A DNA stretch of 64,000 nucleotides from Enterobacteriaceae bacterium RIT691. Its GTDB lineage: Bacteria; Pseudomonadota; Gammaproteobacteria; Enterobacterales; Enterobacteriaceae. The notes below the pieces were generated by a model. That model ran no database searches. It saw only the letters and a list, made by a program, of their open reading frames with translations, and was not told the DNA's origin. Shown in pieces: positions 8,548 through 17,102 of the stretch. Where the stretch lies: the NCBI GenBank assembly GCA_009668205.1, contig WJYM01000008.1, positions 1-64,000 of the forward strand, given 5' to 3'. Position 1 is the stretch's first letter. The number at the start of each line of letters is the position of its first letter. The translations under genes were made by a program, and so were the position numbers.

Positions 8548-9149
8548 AGCTCTGGCCGCTTGTCGTTTTACTGTTAGCCCCGCTGGCTCACGCGATCACG
8601 CTGGATGAACTCCAGCAGCGCTTTACCGAACAGCCGGTGGTACGCGCGCATTTCGATCAGACTCGCACCATCAAAGCGATGCCGCAGCCACTGCGCTCGC
8701 AGGGCGAAATGCTGATTGCCCGCGACACCGGGCTGCTGTGGGACCAAACCTCCCCGTTCCCGATGCAGCTGATGCTCGATGACTCGCGGATGGTGCAAAT
8801 GATCAACGGCCAGCCGCCGCAGACCATCACCGCCGAGAACAATCCACAGATGTTCCAGTTTAACCACCTGCTGCGCGCCCTGTTCCAGGCCGACCGCAGC
8901 GTGCTGGAGCAAAACTTCCGTATCGACTTTAAAGACCAGGGCAACGGCAGCTGGACGCTGAAGCTCACGCCGATCGCCACGCCGCTGGACAAGATTTTCA
9001 CCTCGATCGATTTGAGTGGAAAAACCTACCTCAACACCATCCAGCTTAACGATAAGCAGGGCGACCGCACCGACATTTCCCTGTCGAATCAGCGTATCAC
9101 CCCAACGACTCTGACCGATGACGAACGTAAGCGCTTTGCTGCCCAGTAA
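8544..9149 (+). CDS. apeL: LolA-like outer-membrane lipoprotein carrier of APE cluster
   Basis: A 201-residue periplasmic protein. The signal peptide MKLWPLVVLLLAPLAHA ends at residue 17 and is followed by a LolA-like region beginning ITLDELQQRF. LolA proteins carry lipid-modified cargo between membranes. With the exporter and lipoprotein encoded next, it suggests a dedicated route that moves the polyene lipid to the outer membrane. The start overlaps the apeK stop, and its 3' end overlaps the exporter gene by 32 bases in another frame. Confidence 0.87.
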   Translation: MKLWPLVVLLLAPLAHAITLDELQQRFTEQPVVRAHFDQTRTIKAMPQPLRSQGEMLIARDTGLLWDQTSPFPMQLMLDDSRMVQMINGQPPQTITAENNPQMFQFNHLLRALFQADRSVLEQNFRIDFKDQGNGSWTLKLTPIATPLDKIFTSIDLSGKTYLNTIQLNDKQGDRTDISLSNQRITPTTLTDDERKRFAAQ

Positions 9150-11439
9150 CGCCCGCCGCGCGGCCTTTGGCTGGCTCGCCCTGTGCCTGATCCTGCTGGC
9201 GGTACTGGCCCTGCTGCTACCGCGCGCGCGCCTGAACAGCAGCGTGCTGGCGATGCTGCCCAAGCAAAGCCTGGGGGCCATTCCACCGGCGCTGAGTGAC
9301 GGTTTTATGCAGCGTCTGGACAGCCAGCTCGTTTGGCTGGTCAGCCCAGGGAAAACGGCCGACCCGGCGGTGGCGCAACGCTGGCAGTCATTGCTTGAAC
9401 ACGCTGGCGTACTGCGGGACGTGAAAGGCCCGATGGATGCGCAGAGCCAGCAGGCATGGGGCGCGTTCTTCTTTACGCACCGCAACGGCATGGTTGATCC
9501 TGCGACCCGCGCACGGCTACAGCAGGGCGGCGAAGCGCAGGCGCAATGGATTTTATCTCAGCTGTACTCTGCGTTTTCCGGCGTCAGCGGCAAAGAGCTG
9601 AATAACGACCCGCTGATGCTGATGCGCGGTTCCCAGCTGGCGCTGGCGCAAAATGGACAGAAATTACGGCTGATGGATGGCTGGCTGGTCGCTCAGGACC
9701 GCGACGGTCATCCCTGGTATCTGCTGCACGGCGAGCTGAAAGGCTCCTCTTTTGATATGCAGCAGACGCACGCAGTAGTGACAAAACTGACTGCGCTGGC
9801 GACGGAACTGAAAAAGCAGTATCCGCAGGCCCGGCTGCTGTCACGTGGCACCGTGTTCTACAGCGATTACGCCAGCCAACAGGCGAAACACGATGTTTCC
9901 ACGCTTGGCGTGGCGACCGTGCTTGGCGTTATCCTGCTGATCGTGCTGGTGTTCCGTTCCCTGCGCCCGCTGCTGCTGTGCCTGATCTCCATCAGCATTG
10001 GCGCCCTCGCAGGCACCGTGGTGACACTGCTGCTGTTTGGCGAGCTGCACCTGATGACGCTGGTGATGAGCATGAGCATCATCGGTATTTCCGCTGACTA
10101 TACGCTGTATTACCTGACCGAACGGATGGTACACGGTGAAGTCTCCTCGCCGTGGGAAAGCCTGCTGAAAGTGCGCAACGCGCTGCTGCTGGCGCTGCTC
10201 ACCACCGTGGCGGCCTATCTCATCATGATCCTCGCCCCGTTCCCAGGGATTCGCCAGATGGCCGTGTTTGCTGCGGCCGGACTGAGCGCCTCCTGCCTGA
10301 CCGTGATTTTCTGGCATCCGTGGCTGTGTCGTGGCCTGCCCGTTCGTCCGGTGCCGTTAATGACGCTAATGCTGCGCTGGCTGGCCGCCTGGCGTCGCAA
10401 CAAAAAGCTGTCCATGGGTTTGCCTGTCGCGCTGGGGTTATTCTCGCTGGCAGGTCTGTCTCAGCTACGCGTGGACGACGATATCTCTCAGCTTCAGGCC
10501 CTGCCACAGCAGCTCCTGGCGCAGGAAAAACAGATAACCCGCCTGACCGGGCAGAGCGTCGACCAGAAGTGGTTCGTGGTATATGGCGATAGCCAACAGC
10601 AAACGCTGGAGCGACTGGAAGCCTTTACTCCCGAGCTGGAAAAAGCGCAGCAGCAGGGCGTGATCAGCCATTTTCGCAGCATCCCGCTTAACTCACTGGC
10701 TCGCCAACAGCAGGATTTACAGCTGCTGAAGCAGGCAACGCCTGCCGTCGCGCAAGTCCTGCAAAGCGCCGGGCTGAAAACGGTGTCACCCGACCTAAAC
10801 TTAATGCCGGTTACGGTCGATAACTGGTTAAAAAGCCCGGCAAGTGAAGGCTGGCGACTGCTGTGGATAACGTTGCCGAACGGGCACAGCGGCGTGCTGG
10901 TGCCGGTGGATGGCGTGAAAGAGACGGCCGCGCTGCAAACCCTTGCAGAGCAGCATCAGGGCGTGGTGTGGAACGACCGCAAGGCCTCTTTTGACGCGCT
11001 GTTTTCGCTTTACCGCACGATTCTGACCGCCCTGCTGGGCGTGGCGCTGTTGATAATCTCGCTGGGGGCAATGGTCCGCCTTGGCTGGCGTAAAGGGCTG
11101 ATAAGCCTCGTCCCTTCGCTGCTGTCGCTCGGCTGCGGGCTGGCGGTGCTGGCGTTTAGCGGCCACGCCGTGAACCTGTTTTCCCTGCTGGCGCTGGTGC
11201 TGGTGCTGGGTATCGGCATCAACTACACCCTGTTTTTCAGTAACCCACGCGGTACGCCGCTGACGTCACTGTTGGCCATTACGCTGGCGATGATGACCAC
11301 ACTGTTGACGCTCGGCATGCTGGTGTTCAGCGCCACCCAGGCCATCAGCAGTTTTGGCATTGTGCTGGTGAGCGGTATTTTCGCCGCTTTCCTGCTGTCG
11401 CCACTGGCGATGCCGGGCAAGAAGAGAAAGCAGTCATGA
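9118..11439 (+). CDS. apeM: MMPL/RND-family exporter of APE cluster
   Basis: A 773-residue RND-superfamily membrane protein. Residues 15-35 form the first membrane helix, followed by a large periplasmic domain, a helix cluster near 260-430, a second periplasmic domain and a final helix cluster near 635-770. This duplicated layout is typical of MMPL transporters such as MmpL and HpnN. It probably extracts the polyene lipid from the inner membrane and hands it to ApeL. The start lies inside apeL. A REP element follows the stop, so it is the only spot in the cluster with a sizeable internal gap. Confidence 0.9.
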   Translation: MTNVSALLPSNARRAAFGWLALCLILLAVLALLLPRARLNSSVLAMLPKQSLGAIPPALSDGFMQRLDSQLVWLVSPGKTADPAVAQRWQSLLEHAGVLRDVKGPMDAQSQQAWGAFFFTHRNGMVDPATRARLQQGGEAQAQWILSQLYSAFSGVSGKELNNDPLMLMRGSQLALAQNGQKLRLMDGWLVAQDRDGHPWYLLHGELKGSSFDMQQTHAVVTKLTALATELKKQYPQARLLSRGTVFYSDYASQQAKHDVSTLGVATVLGVILLIVLVFRSLRPLLLCLISISIGALAGTVVTLLLFGELHLMTLVMSMSIIGISADYTLYYLTERMVHGEVSSPWESLLKVRNALLLALLTTVAAYLIMILAPFPGIRQMAVFAAAGLSASCLTVIFWHPWLCRGLPVRPVPLMTLMLRWLAAWRRNKKLSMGLPVALGLFSLAGLSQLRVDDDISQLQALPQQLLAQEKQITRLTGQSVDQKWFVVYGDSQQQTLERLEAFTPELEKAQQQGVISHFRSIPLNSLARQQQDLQLLKQATPAVAQVLQSAGLKTVSPDLNLMPVTVDNWLKSPASEGWRLLWITLPNGHSGVLVPVDGVKETAALQTLAEQHQGVVWNDRKASFDALFSLYRTILTALLGVALLIISLGAMVRLGWRKGLISLVPSLLSLGCGLAVLAFSGHAVNLFSLLALVLVLGIGINYTLFFSNPRGTPLTSLLAITLAMMTTLLTLGMLVFSATQAISSFGIVLVSGIFAAFLLSPLAMPGKKRKQS

Positions 11440-11469
11440 GGATCCGGGCATTGCCGGGCCACGGGTTTT

Positions 11470-11500
11470 GTAGGCCGGGTAAGCGTAGCGCCACCCGGCA
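11470..11500. repeat. REP element inside the APE operon
   Basis: A 31-base imperfect palindrome beginning GTAGGCCGGGTAAG and ending CCACCCGGCA, the standard enterobacterial REP form. It fills most of the 82-base gap between apeM and apeN. It could stabilise the upstream mRNA or lower expression of the downstream half. Confidence 0.85.
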
Positions 11501-11521
11501 CCGCCGTTTTGAGGTAACACG

Positions 11522-12103
11522 ATGATAAGTCAATTTTTGCGCATGGCTGCTGTTGCGGCGGTGCTGGCCCTCACCGGCTGTAGCCACTCTTCCGGTGATG
11601 AAAACGGGCGTCCGCAGGCCTGGCTGCAACCGGGCACGCAAATCACGCTGCCACCGCCGGGCATTACGCCTGCCGTCACGTCGCAGCAGCTGTTAACCGG
11701 CAGCTTTAACGGCAAAACCCAGTCGTTGCTGGTGATGCTTAACGCTGACGACAAGAAACTGACCCTCGCGGGGCTGTCCTCCGTCGGCATTCGCCTGTTC
11801 CTTGTCACCTACGACGAGAAAGGCATTCATACCGAACAATCCATCGTGGTGCCGCAGCTGCCACCGGCCAGCCAGGTGTTGGCGGATGTGATGCTGAGCC
11901 ACTGGCCTGTCAGCGCCTGGACGCCACAGCTGCCGAAAGGCTGGACGCTGAAAGACATCGCTGATAAACGTGAGCTTCGCAATGCGAGCGGCAAGCTGGT
12001 GACGGAAATCACCTACCTGCAGCGCAAAGGTCGGCGCGAGCCTATCAGCATCGAACAGCACGTTTTTAACTATCACATCACCATTCAATATCTGGGCGAC
12101 TGA
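11522..12103 (+). CDS. apeN: DUF3261-type outer-membrane lipoprotein of APE cluster
   Basis: A 193-residue predicted lipoprotein with lipobox LTGC (Cys20). GAGG at 11511-11514 lies 7 bases before the start. A lipoprotein of this family follows the MMPL exporter in APE clusters. I infer an outer-membrane receptor role for the polyene lipid, like LolB for lipoproteins. The stop is one base before the apeO start. Confidence 0.82.
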   Translation: MISQFLRMAAVAAVLALTGCSHSSGDENGRPQAWLQPGTQITLPPPGITPAVTSQQLLTGSFNGKTQSLLVMLNADDKKLTLAGLSSVGIRLFLVTYDEKGIHTEQSIVVPQLPPASQVLADVMLSHWPVSAWTPQLPKGWTLKDIADKRELRNASGKLVTEITYLQRKGRREPISIEQHVFNYHITIQYLGD

Positions 12104-12104
12104 G

Positions 12105-13274
12105 ATGATCTACATTGCTGCCGCAGGCATGATTAACGCGCTGGGCCGGACCCCGGATGAGATTGCGGCGAACCTGACCGCTGGCATCGCGCCCGGTATG
12201 CGCCCGCGTGCGGGCTGGATGCAGGGTGACGTTAGCGCTGTGCTCGGCGGCGTCGACGGTGAACTGCCTGCGATTCCCGACACGTTTGCCGCTCATCGTT
12301 CCCGCAATAACCAGCTTTTACTGGCCGCCCTCGCGCAAATTCAGCCGCAGGTCGATGACGCTATCGCCCGTTTTGGTCGTGACCGCGTGGCGGTGATCAT
12401 GGGCACCAGCACCTCTGGCCTGGACGAAGGCGACACCCACGCCAGGCTGAAACTCAACGGCGAAGAGAGCGAGGCGTGGCGCTATTCGCAGCAGGAACTG
12501 GGCGACCCGTCGCGTTTCCTGCGCAACTGGCTGCAGCTGGAAGGCCCGGCCTACACGCTCTCCACCGCCTGCTCTTCCAGCGCGCGCGCCATTATCAGCG
12601 GTCGCCGTTTAATTGAAGCGGATCTCGTGGACGTGGCGATTGTCGGCGGTGTCGATACGCTCAGCCGGATGCCCATTAACGGTTTCAACAGCTTAGAGTC
12701 GCTGTCCACCACGCTGTGCCAGCCGTTCGGGCGCGATCGCTGCGGTATCACCATTGGCGAAGGCGCGGCACTGATGCTGCTGACTCGCGAGCCGCAGGCC
12801 ATCGCGCTGCTTGGCGTCGGTGAATCCAGCGATGCTCACCATATTTCCGCCCCGCATCCTGACGGTGCGGGTGCAATCCGGGCGATTCAACAGGCGCTGA
12901 CAGAAGCAAATCTGCAGCCGCAGGACGTGGGCTATATCAACCTGCATGGCACCGCTACGCCGCTGAACGATCAGGTAGAGTCCGCCGTGGTTCACGCCCT
13001 GTTCGGCGAGAATGTGCCCTGCAGCTCAACCAAGCATCTGACAGGCCATACGCTGGGGGCGGCGGGAATTACCGAAGCGGCGCTGAGTCTGCTGATACTG
13101 GAACGCAATCTGCCTTTACCGGCACAGGATTTCAGCGTGGCGCCTGCCGATTCGACGCTGCCTGCCTGCGGCATTATCACCGCGCCGCAGCCGCTGGCAC
13201 GCCCAACTATTTTATCCAATTCCTTCGCCTTCGGCGGGAATAACGCCAGCATTCTGCTGGGGAGAACGGCATGA
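12105..13274 (+). CDS. apeO: APE beta-ketoacyl-ACP synthase (FabB/F type), catalytic
   Basis: A 389-residue ketosynthase with the full triad: Cys156 in LSTACSSSA, His281 in NLHGTATPL, and His315 in HLTGHTLGAAG. It should catalyse decarboxylative condensation of malonyl-ACP with the growing aryl polyene chain. In the characterised pathway it works as a heterodimer with the cysteine-less ApeC. It overlaps apeP by 4 bases. Confidence 0.9.
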   Translation: MIYIAAAGMINALGRTPDEIAANLTAGIAPGMRPRAGWMQGDVSAVLGGVDGELPAIPDTFAAHRSRNNQLLLAALAQIQPQVDDAIARFGRDRVAVIMGTSTSGLDEGDTHARLKLNGEESEAWRYSQQELGDPSRFLRNWLQLEGPAYTLSTACSSSARAIISGRRLIEADLVDVAIVGGVDTLSRMPINGFNSLESLSTTLCQPFGRDRCGITIGEGAALMLLTREPQAIALLGVGESSDAHHISAPHPDGAGAIRAIQQALTEANLQPQDVGYINLHGTATPLNDQVESAVVHALFGENVPCSSTKHLTGHTLGAAGITEAALSLLILERNLPLPAQDFSVAPADSTLPACGIITAPQPLARPTILSNSFAFGGNNASILLGRTA

Positions 13275-13747
13275 GCCATTACTTAACACCCGGCCATTAC
13301 CTGCCCCACGATGCGCCGATGATGCTGCTGGAAACGGTCGTCAGCGTGACGGATGAAAAAGCCATTTGCCGGGTGACCGTCAACCGCAGCGGCGTGCTTG
13401 CGCCGTTCATTAATGACAACGGCAACTTGCCAGGCTGGTATGCGCTGGAGCTGATGGCGCAGACCGTTGGCGTCTGGTCAGGCTGGCATCGCCAACAGCG
13501 CGGCGAAGCACAAATCTCTCTGGGCATGGTGCTTGGCGCGCGTGAACTGAAATGCGCCGCCGGAGAATTGCCCGCGAATGCGCTGCTTGAAATCACCGTA
13601 TCGCTGCTGATGCAGGACGAGCGTTTCGGCAGCTTTGAGTGCCTTATTACCGCAAATGGCGACACGCTTGCCAGCGGGCGAGTGAATACGTTTCAACCTA
13701 CACAACAAGAACTAACCACGCTTTTTCAACAGGGAGCGTCATCATGA
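13271..13747 (+). CDS. apeP: Second hotdog dehydratase subunit of APE cluster
   Basis: A 158-residue FabA-like hotdog protein, beginning with a HYLPHDAPMMLLE segment that is common at the N-terminus of such dehydratases. PGWYALELMAQ near residue 56 matches the active-site helix region of FabA/FabZ proteins. It is expected to form the active dehydratase with ApeI. ATGA overlaps link it to apeO and apeQ. Confidence 0.86.
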   Translation: MSHYLTPGHYLPHDAPMMLLETVVSVTDEKAICRVTVNRSGVLAPFINDNGNLPGWYALELMAQTVGVWSGWHRQQRGEAQISLGMVLGARELKCAAGELPANALLEITVSLLMQDERFGSFECLITANGDTLASGRVNTFQPTQQELTTLFQQGASS

Positions 13748-14475
13748 GTCGTTCAGTACTGGTGACTGGGGCCAGCAAAGGCATTGGGCGCGCAATTGCG
13801 CTCAAACTGGCGGCTGACGGATTTACCGTCGGCGTGCATTTTCACAGCGATAAACAAGGCGCACAGGATACTCTGGCCGCCATTGAAACCGCGGGCGGCG
13901 CAGGCCGTCTGCTTCAGTTTGACGTCGGCAACCGCGAGCAGTGTCGCGACGTGCTGGAGGCCGACCTTGAGCGGCATGGCGCGTGGTACGGAGTCGTGAG
14001 CAATGCGGGGATTACCCGCGACGGCGCCTTCCCGGCCCTGAGCGAAGACGATTGGGACAGCGTTATTCACACCAATCTCGACAGCTTCTACAACGTAATC
14101 CACCCCTGCGTCATGCCGATGATTTCAGCTCGTCAGGGCGGACGCATCATTACGCTTTCGTCCGTGTCCGGCGTCATGGGCAACCGCGGCCAGGTGAACT
14201 ACAGCGCGGCAAAAGCGGGCATTATCGGCGCGACCAAAGCGCTGGCGATTGAACTGGCGAAACGCAAAATCACCGTCAACTGCATCGCCCCGGGGCTTAT
14301 CGACACCGGGATGATCGCCATGGAAGAAGCGGCGCTGAAGGAAGCGATGAGCATCATTCCCATGAAACGGATGGGACAGGCTGACGAAGTCGCCGGGCTT
14401 GCCAGCTATCTGATGTCAGACATCGCAGGCTATGTCACCCGCCAGGTGATTTCCATTAACGGAGGCATGCTATGA
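13744..14475 (+). CDS. apeQ: FabG-type 3-oxoacyl-ACP reductase
   Basis: A 243-residue short-chain dehydrogenase. The cofactor loop is TGASKGIG at 8-15, with NAGI at 87-90 and the catalytic set Ser140, Tyr153 and Lys157 (VNYSAAKAG). It reduces the 3-oxo group after each extension, before dehydration. The start overlaps the apeP stop. A longer reading frame begins upstream, but the ATG at 13744 fits the coupling pattern and the family N-terminus. It overlaps apeR by 4 bases. Confidence 0.9.
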   Translation: MSRSVLVTGASKGIGRAIALKLAADGFTVGVHFHSDKQGAQDTLAAIETAGGAGRLLQFDVGNREQCRDVLEADLERHGAWYGVVSNAGITRDGAFPALSEDDWDSVIHTNLDSFYNVIHPCVMPMISARQGGRIITLSSVSGVMGNRGQVNYSAAKAGIIGATKALAIELAKRKITVNCIAPGLIDTGMIAMEEAALKEAMSIIPMKRMGQADEVAGLASYLMSDIAGYVTRQVISINGGML

Positions 14476-15701
14476 CCCGTCGCGTGGTGATCACCGGCAT
14501 GGGCGGCGTGACCGCCTTTGGCGAGAGCTGGGATGCGGTCTCGGCGCGCCTGCGTCAATACCAGAATGCGGTGCGCAAGATGCCCGAGTGGCAGGTTTAC
14601 GACGGGCTGCACACGCTGCTCGGCGCGCCGATTGACGACTTCACCCTGCCCGCCCACTACACCCGCAAGCGCATTCGTGCGATGGGTCGCGTGTCGCTGA
14701 TGTCGACCCGGGCCAGCGAACTGGCGCTGGAGGATGCGGGTCTGATTGGCGATCCTGTTTTGACGAACGGCGAAACGGGGATTGCCTACGGCTCGTCCAC
14801 CGGCAGCACCGGGCCGGTCAGTGAATTTGCCACCATGCTGACCGAGAAGCACACCAATAACATCACCGGCACGACTTACGTGCAGATGATGCCGCACACT
14901 ACCGCGGTGAATACCGGGCTGTTCTTTGGTCTACGCGGGCGTGTTATTCCAACCTCCAGCGCCTGCACCTCCGGAAGCCAGGCGATCGGTTATGCCTATG
15001 AAGCCATCCGCAATGGCTATCAGACGGTGATGGTGGCGGGCGGTGCAGAAGAGCTTTGCCCGTCCGAAGCGGCGGTGTTTGATACGCTGTTCGCCACCAG
15101 CCAGCGCAATGACGACCCCTCTTCCACACCTTCGCCGTTTGATGTGAACCGCGACGGGCTGGTGATTGGTGAAGGGGCTGGCACGCTGGTACTGGAAGCG
15201 TTGGAGCATGCGCAGGCACGAGGCGCGAAAATCTACGGGGAAATCGTCGGTTTTGCCACCAACTGCGATGCCGCCCATATCACCCAGCCGCAGAAAGAAA
15301 CGATGCAGATTTGCATGGAGATGTCGCTGCGTCAGGCCGGGATCGCGGCCTCGGAGATCGGCTACATTTCTGCGCACGGTACGGCGACAGAGCGTGGCGA
15401 TATTGCAGAAAGTCAGGCAACCGCTGCCGTGTTTGGCCACCGGACACCGATTTCATCGCTGAAGAGTTATTTCGGCCATACGCTCGGTGCCTGCGGTGCG
15501 CTCGAGGCCTGGATGAGTCTGCAAATGATGCGTGAAGACTGGTTCGCACCGACCATTAACCTGCATCAGCCCGACGAACAATGTGGCGATCTGGACTACA
15601 TTATGGGAGAGTCGCGGGCGATTAACTGCCAATTCTTGCAGAGTAACAACTTTGCCTTCGGCGGAATTAACACTTCGCTGGTGATTAAACGCTGGGAGTA
15701 A
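14472..15701 (+). CDS. apeR: Second APE beta-ketoacyl-ACP synthase
   Basis: A 409-residue FabF-like ketosynthase with Cys165 in SSACTSGSQ, His302 in SAHGTATERGD and His336 in SYFGHTLGACG, so all catalytic residues are present. In the Xenorhabdus APE pathway, ApeR forms a homodimer distinct from the ApeO-ApeC pair. A starter-extension role is plausible here. It is followed after 2 bases by acpT. Confidence 0.9.
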   Translation: MTRRVVITGMGGVTAFGESWDAVSARLRQYQNAVRKMPEWQVYDGLHTLLGAPIDDFTLPAHYTRKRIRAMGRVSLMSTRASELALEDAGLIGDPVLTNGETGIAYGSSTGSTGPVSEFATMLTEKHTNNITGTTYVQMMPHTTAVNTGLFFGLRGRVIPTSSACTSGSQAIGYAYEAIRNGYQTVMVAGGAEELCPSEAAVFDTLFATSQRNDDPSSTPSPFDVNRDGLVIGEGAGTLVLEALEHAQARGAKIYGEIVGFATNCDAAHITQPQKETMQICMEMSLRQAGIAASEIGYISAHGTATERGDIAESQATAAVFGHRTPISSLKSYFGHTLGACGALEAWMSLQMMREDWFAPTINLHQPDEQCGDLDYIMGESRAINCQFLQSNNFAFGGINTSLVIKRWE

Positions 15702-15703
15702 CG

Positions 15704-16282
15704 ATGTATCGGCTGTTTCTCGGAAAAATTTCCACCCTCAGTCTGACGGCCCTTCCGCCCGTTCTGGCGGAGCAAGTGCCTGAGGGTAAGCGACGTGACG
15801 CCTGGATTGCCGGGCGTGCGCTGCTGTGCCACGCCGTTTCGCCGCTACCGGACATTCGCTATGGCGATCAAGGTAAACCCGGGTTTGATGATAGCCACGC
15901 ACTGTGGTTCAACCTGAGCCACAGTGGCGATAACATCGCCCTGTTGCTCAGCGATGTAGGCCCGGTGGGCTGTGATATCGAAGCTCTTCGCCCACGTCCC
16001 CAGTGGCAGCAGTTGGCCAATGCCACCTTTACGGTTAACGAGCATGCCCGGATAGAACGGGAAGCCGAAGAGCACCGTCTGAATGCGTTCTGGCGCATCT
16101 GGACCCGAAAAGAAGCGATGGTGAAACAGCGCGGCGGGAGTGCCTGGCAGATTGTCAGTTTCGACAGCACCGCGCCACAGAATCTGCATCTGAGTGATTT
16201 ACAGCATGAAGGGTTGAGTCTTGCGGTATGCACGCCGACGCTGTTCAGCGTGTCTGATAAGGTGATTGAGCGGGTGGGATAG
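15704..16282 (+). CDS. acpT: 4'-phosphopantetheinyl transferase AcpT
   Basis: A 192-residue Sfp-type phosphopantetheinyl transferase. The magnesium-binding block is VGCDIEALRP (Asp91, Glu93), and the second motif FWRIWTRKEAMVK (about 129-141) supplies the catalytic Glu and Lys. It transfers the phosphopantetheine arm from CoA to the serine of ApeE and ApeF. It is the last gene of the cluster, only 2 bases after apeR. In K-12 acpT is left without its partners next to yhhT; in O157:H7 it sits with a comparable cluster. It marks the right edge of the APE locus. Confidence 0.93.
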   Translation: MYRLFLGKISTLSLTALPPVLAEQVPEGKRRDAWIAGRALLCHAVSPLPDIRYGDQGKPGFDDSHALWFNLSHSGDNIALLLSDVGPVGCDIEALRPRPQWQQLANATFTVNEHARIEREAEEHRLNAFWRIWTRKEAMVKQRGGSAWQIVSFDSTAPQNLHLSDLQHEGLSLAVCTPTLFSVSDKVIERVG

Positions 16283-16310
16283 GGAAAGCATCGCTGAACG
16301 TCCTGAGTGC

Positions 16311-16390
16311 ACCCTCACCCCGACCCTCTCCCCAGGGAGAGGGAGAAAATCAGACCACTGAGCGGTTCCCTCTCCCTCAGGGAGAGGGGA
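16311..16390. repeat. CCCTCACCC/GGGAGAGGG palindromic repeat, copy 1
   Basis: An ACCCTCACCCC segment is followed by two strong hairpins, CCCTCTCCC/GGGAGAGGG at 16324-16343 and 16368-16388. It lies between the convergent acpT and arnF 3' ends and may end both transcripts. Related copies occur at 52234, 56759 and 60921. Confidence 0.85.
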
Positions 16391-16392
16391 TT

Positions 16393-16764
16393 TTACCGCC
16401 GTACGGGCGCGAAAATCGTCGTCACGCCAGCCATTACCAGCAGCACCCCCGCCAGCCCCTGCCAGGAAAAGGCCTCGTTCTGAAACAGCAACGCGGCTCC
16501 CCAGACGGCAATATAGCTGAGGCTCAGAAGCGCATAGGCTTTCGCCAGTGGCAGATGGCGCAAGGCAAAAAACCAACACCCCATCGATGCCACATAGCCA
16601 CACAGCCCCAGCAACAACAGACCCGCACCGTGCTGAAACTGAATCAGATGCCAGAACAACGACATCACATTATTGACAGGTGGCAGTGCCACCATCGCGG
16701 CACGCAGCAAAAGCTGTGCGCCACTGACCAGAATCACACTGAATAATGCCCAGATAACGCCCAT
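16393..16764 (-). CDS. arnF: Undecaprenyl-phosphate-aminoarabinose flippase subunit ArnF
   Basis: A 123-residue small multidrug resistance-like protein with four membrane helices. With ArnE it flips undecaprenyl-phosphate-alpha-L-Ara4FN (after deformylation) across the inner membrane. It starts on the last base of arnE. It is the last gene of the operon, next to the palindromic repeat that separates it from acpT. Confidence 0.92.
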   Translation of the reverse strand: MGVIWALFSVILVSGAQLLLRAAMVALPPVNNVMSLFWHLIQFQHGAGLLLLGLCGYVASMGCWFFALRHLPLAKAYALLSLSYIAVWGAALLFQNEAFSWQGLAGVLLVMAGVTTIFAPVRR

Positions 16765-17102
16765 CAGTGGCTCCCTCCCAATACCGCAATGCCAAGGATA
16801 ATCAGGGCGATACCAAACCAGTGTCGGCCAGAGACAGGCTCTTTCCAGACAAATTTGGCGGCCAGCGTCACCCAGACAAAATTAAGGCTAAGCATCGGGT
16901 AGGCAATCCCAACGGGCAGCCGCTGCAGTACCACCAGCCACAGCAACATACCGAACCCCAGGCAGAACAGTGCCAGTCCCAGCCACAGGGCGATATGTTG
17001 TCCACGCCGCCCGGATTTCGCCGGGCGGGTGGCTTGTTTCTGGCAGAGCTGTCCGATACAGGTCAGCAGGCTTGCCAGTAGCAGTGAGAAAACAGTGATC
17101 AT
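16764..17102 (-). CDS. arnE: Undecaprenyl-phosphate-aminoarabinose flippase subunit ArnE
   Basis: A 112-residue four-helix membrane protein of the EamA/SMR family, partner of ArnF. It overlaps the arnT stop by 4 bases and the arnF start by 1. Its place between arnT and arnF is diagnostic. Confidence 0.92.
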   Translation of the reverse strand: MITVFSLLLASLLTCIGQLCQKQATRPAKSGRRGQHIALWLGLALFCLGFGMLLWLVVLQRLPVGIAYPMLSLNFVWVTLAAKFVWKEPVSGRHWFGIALIILGIAVLGGSH

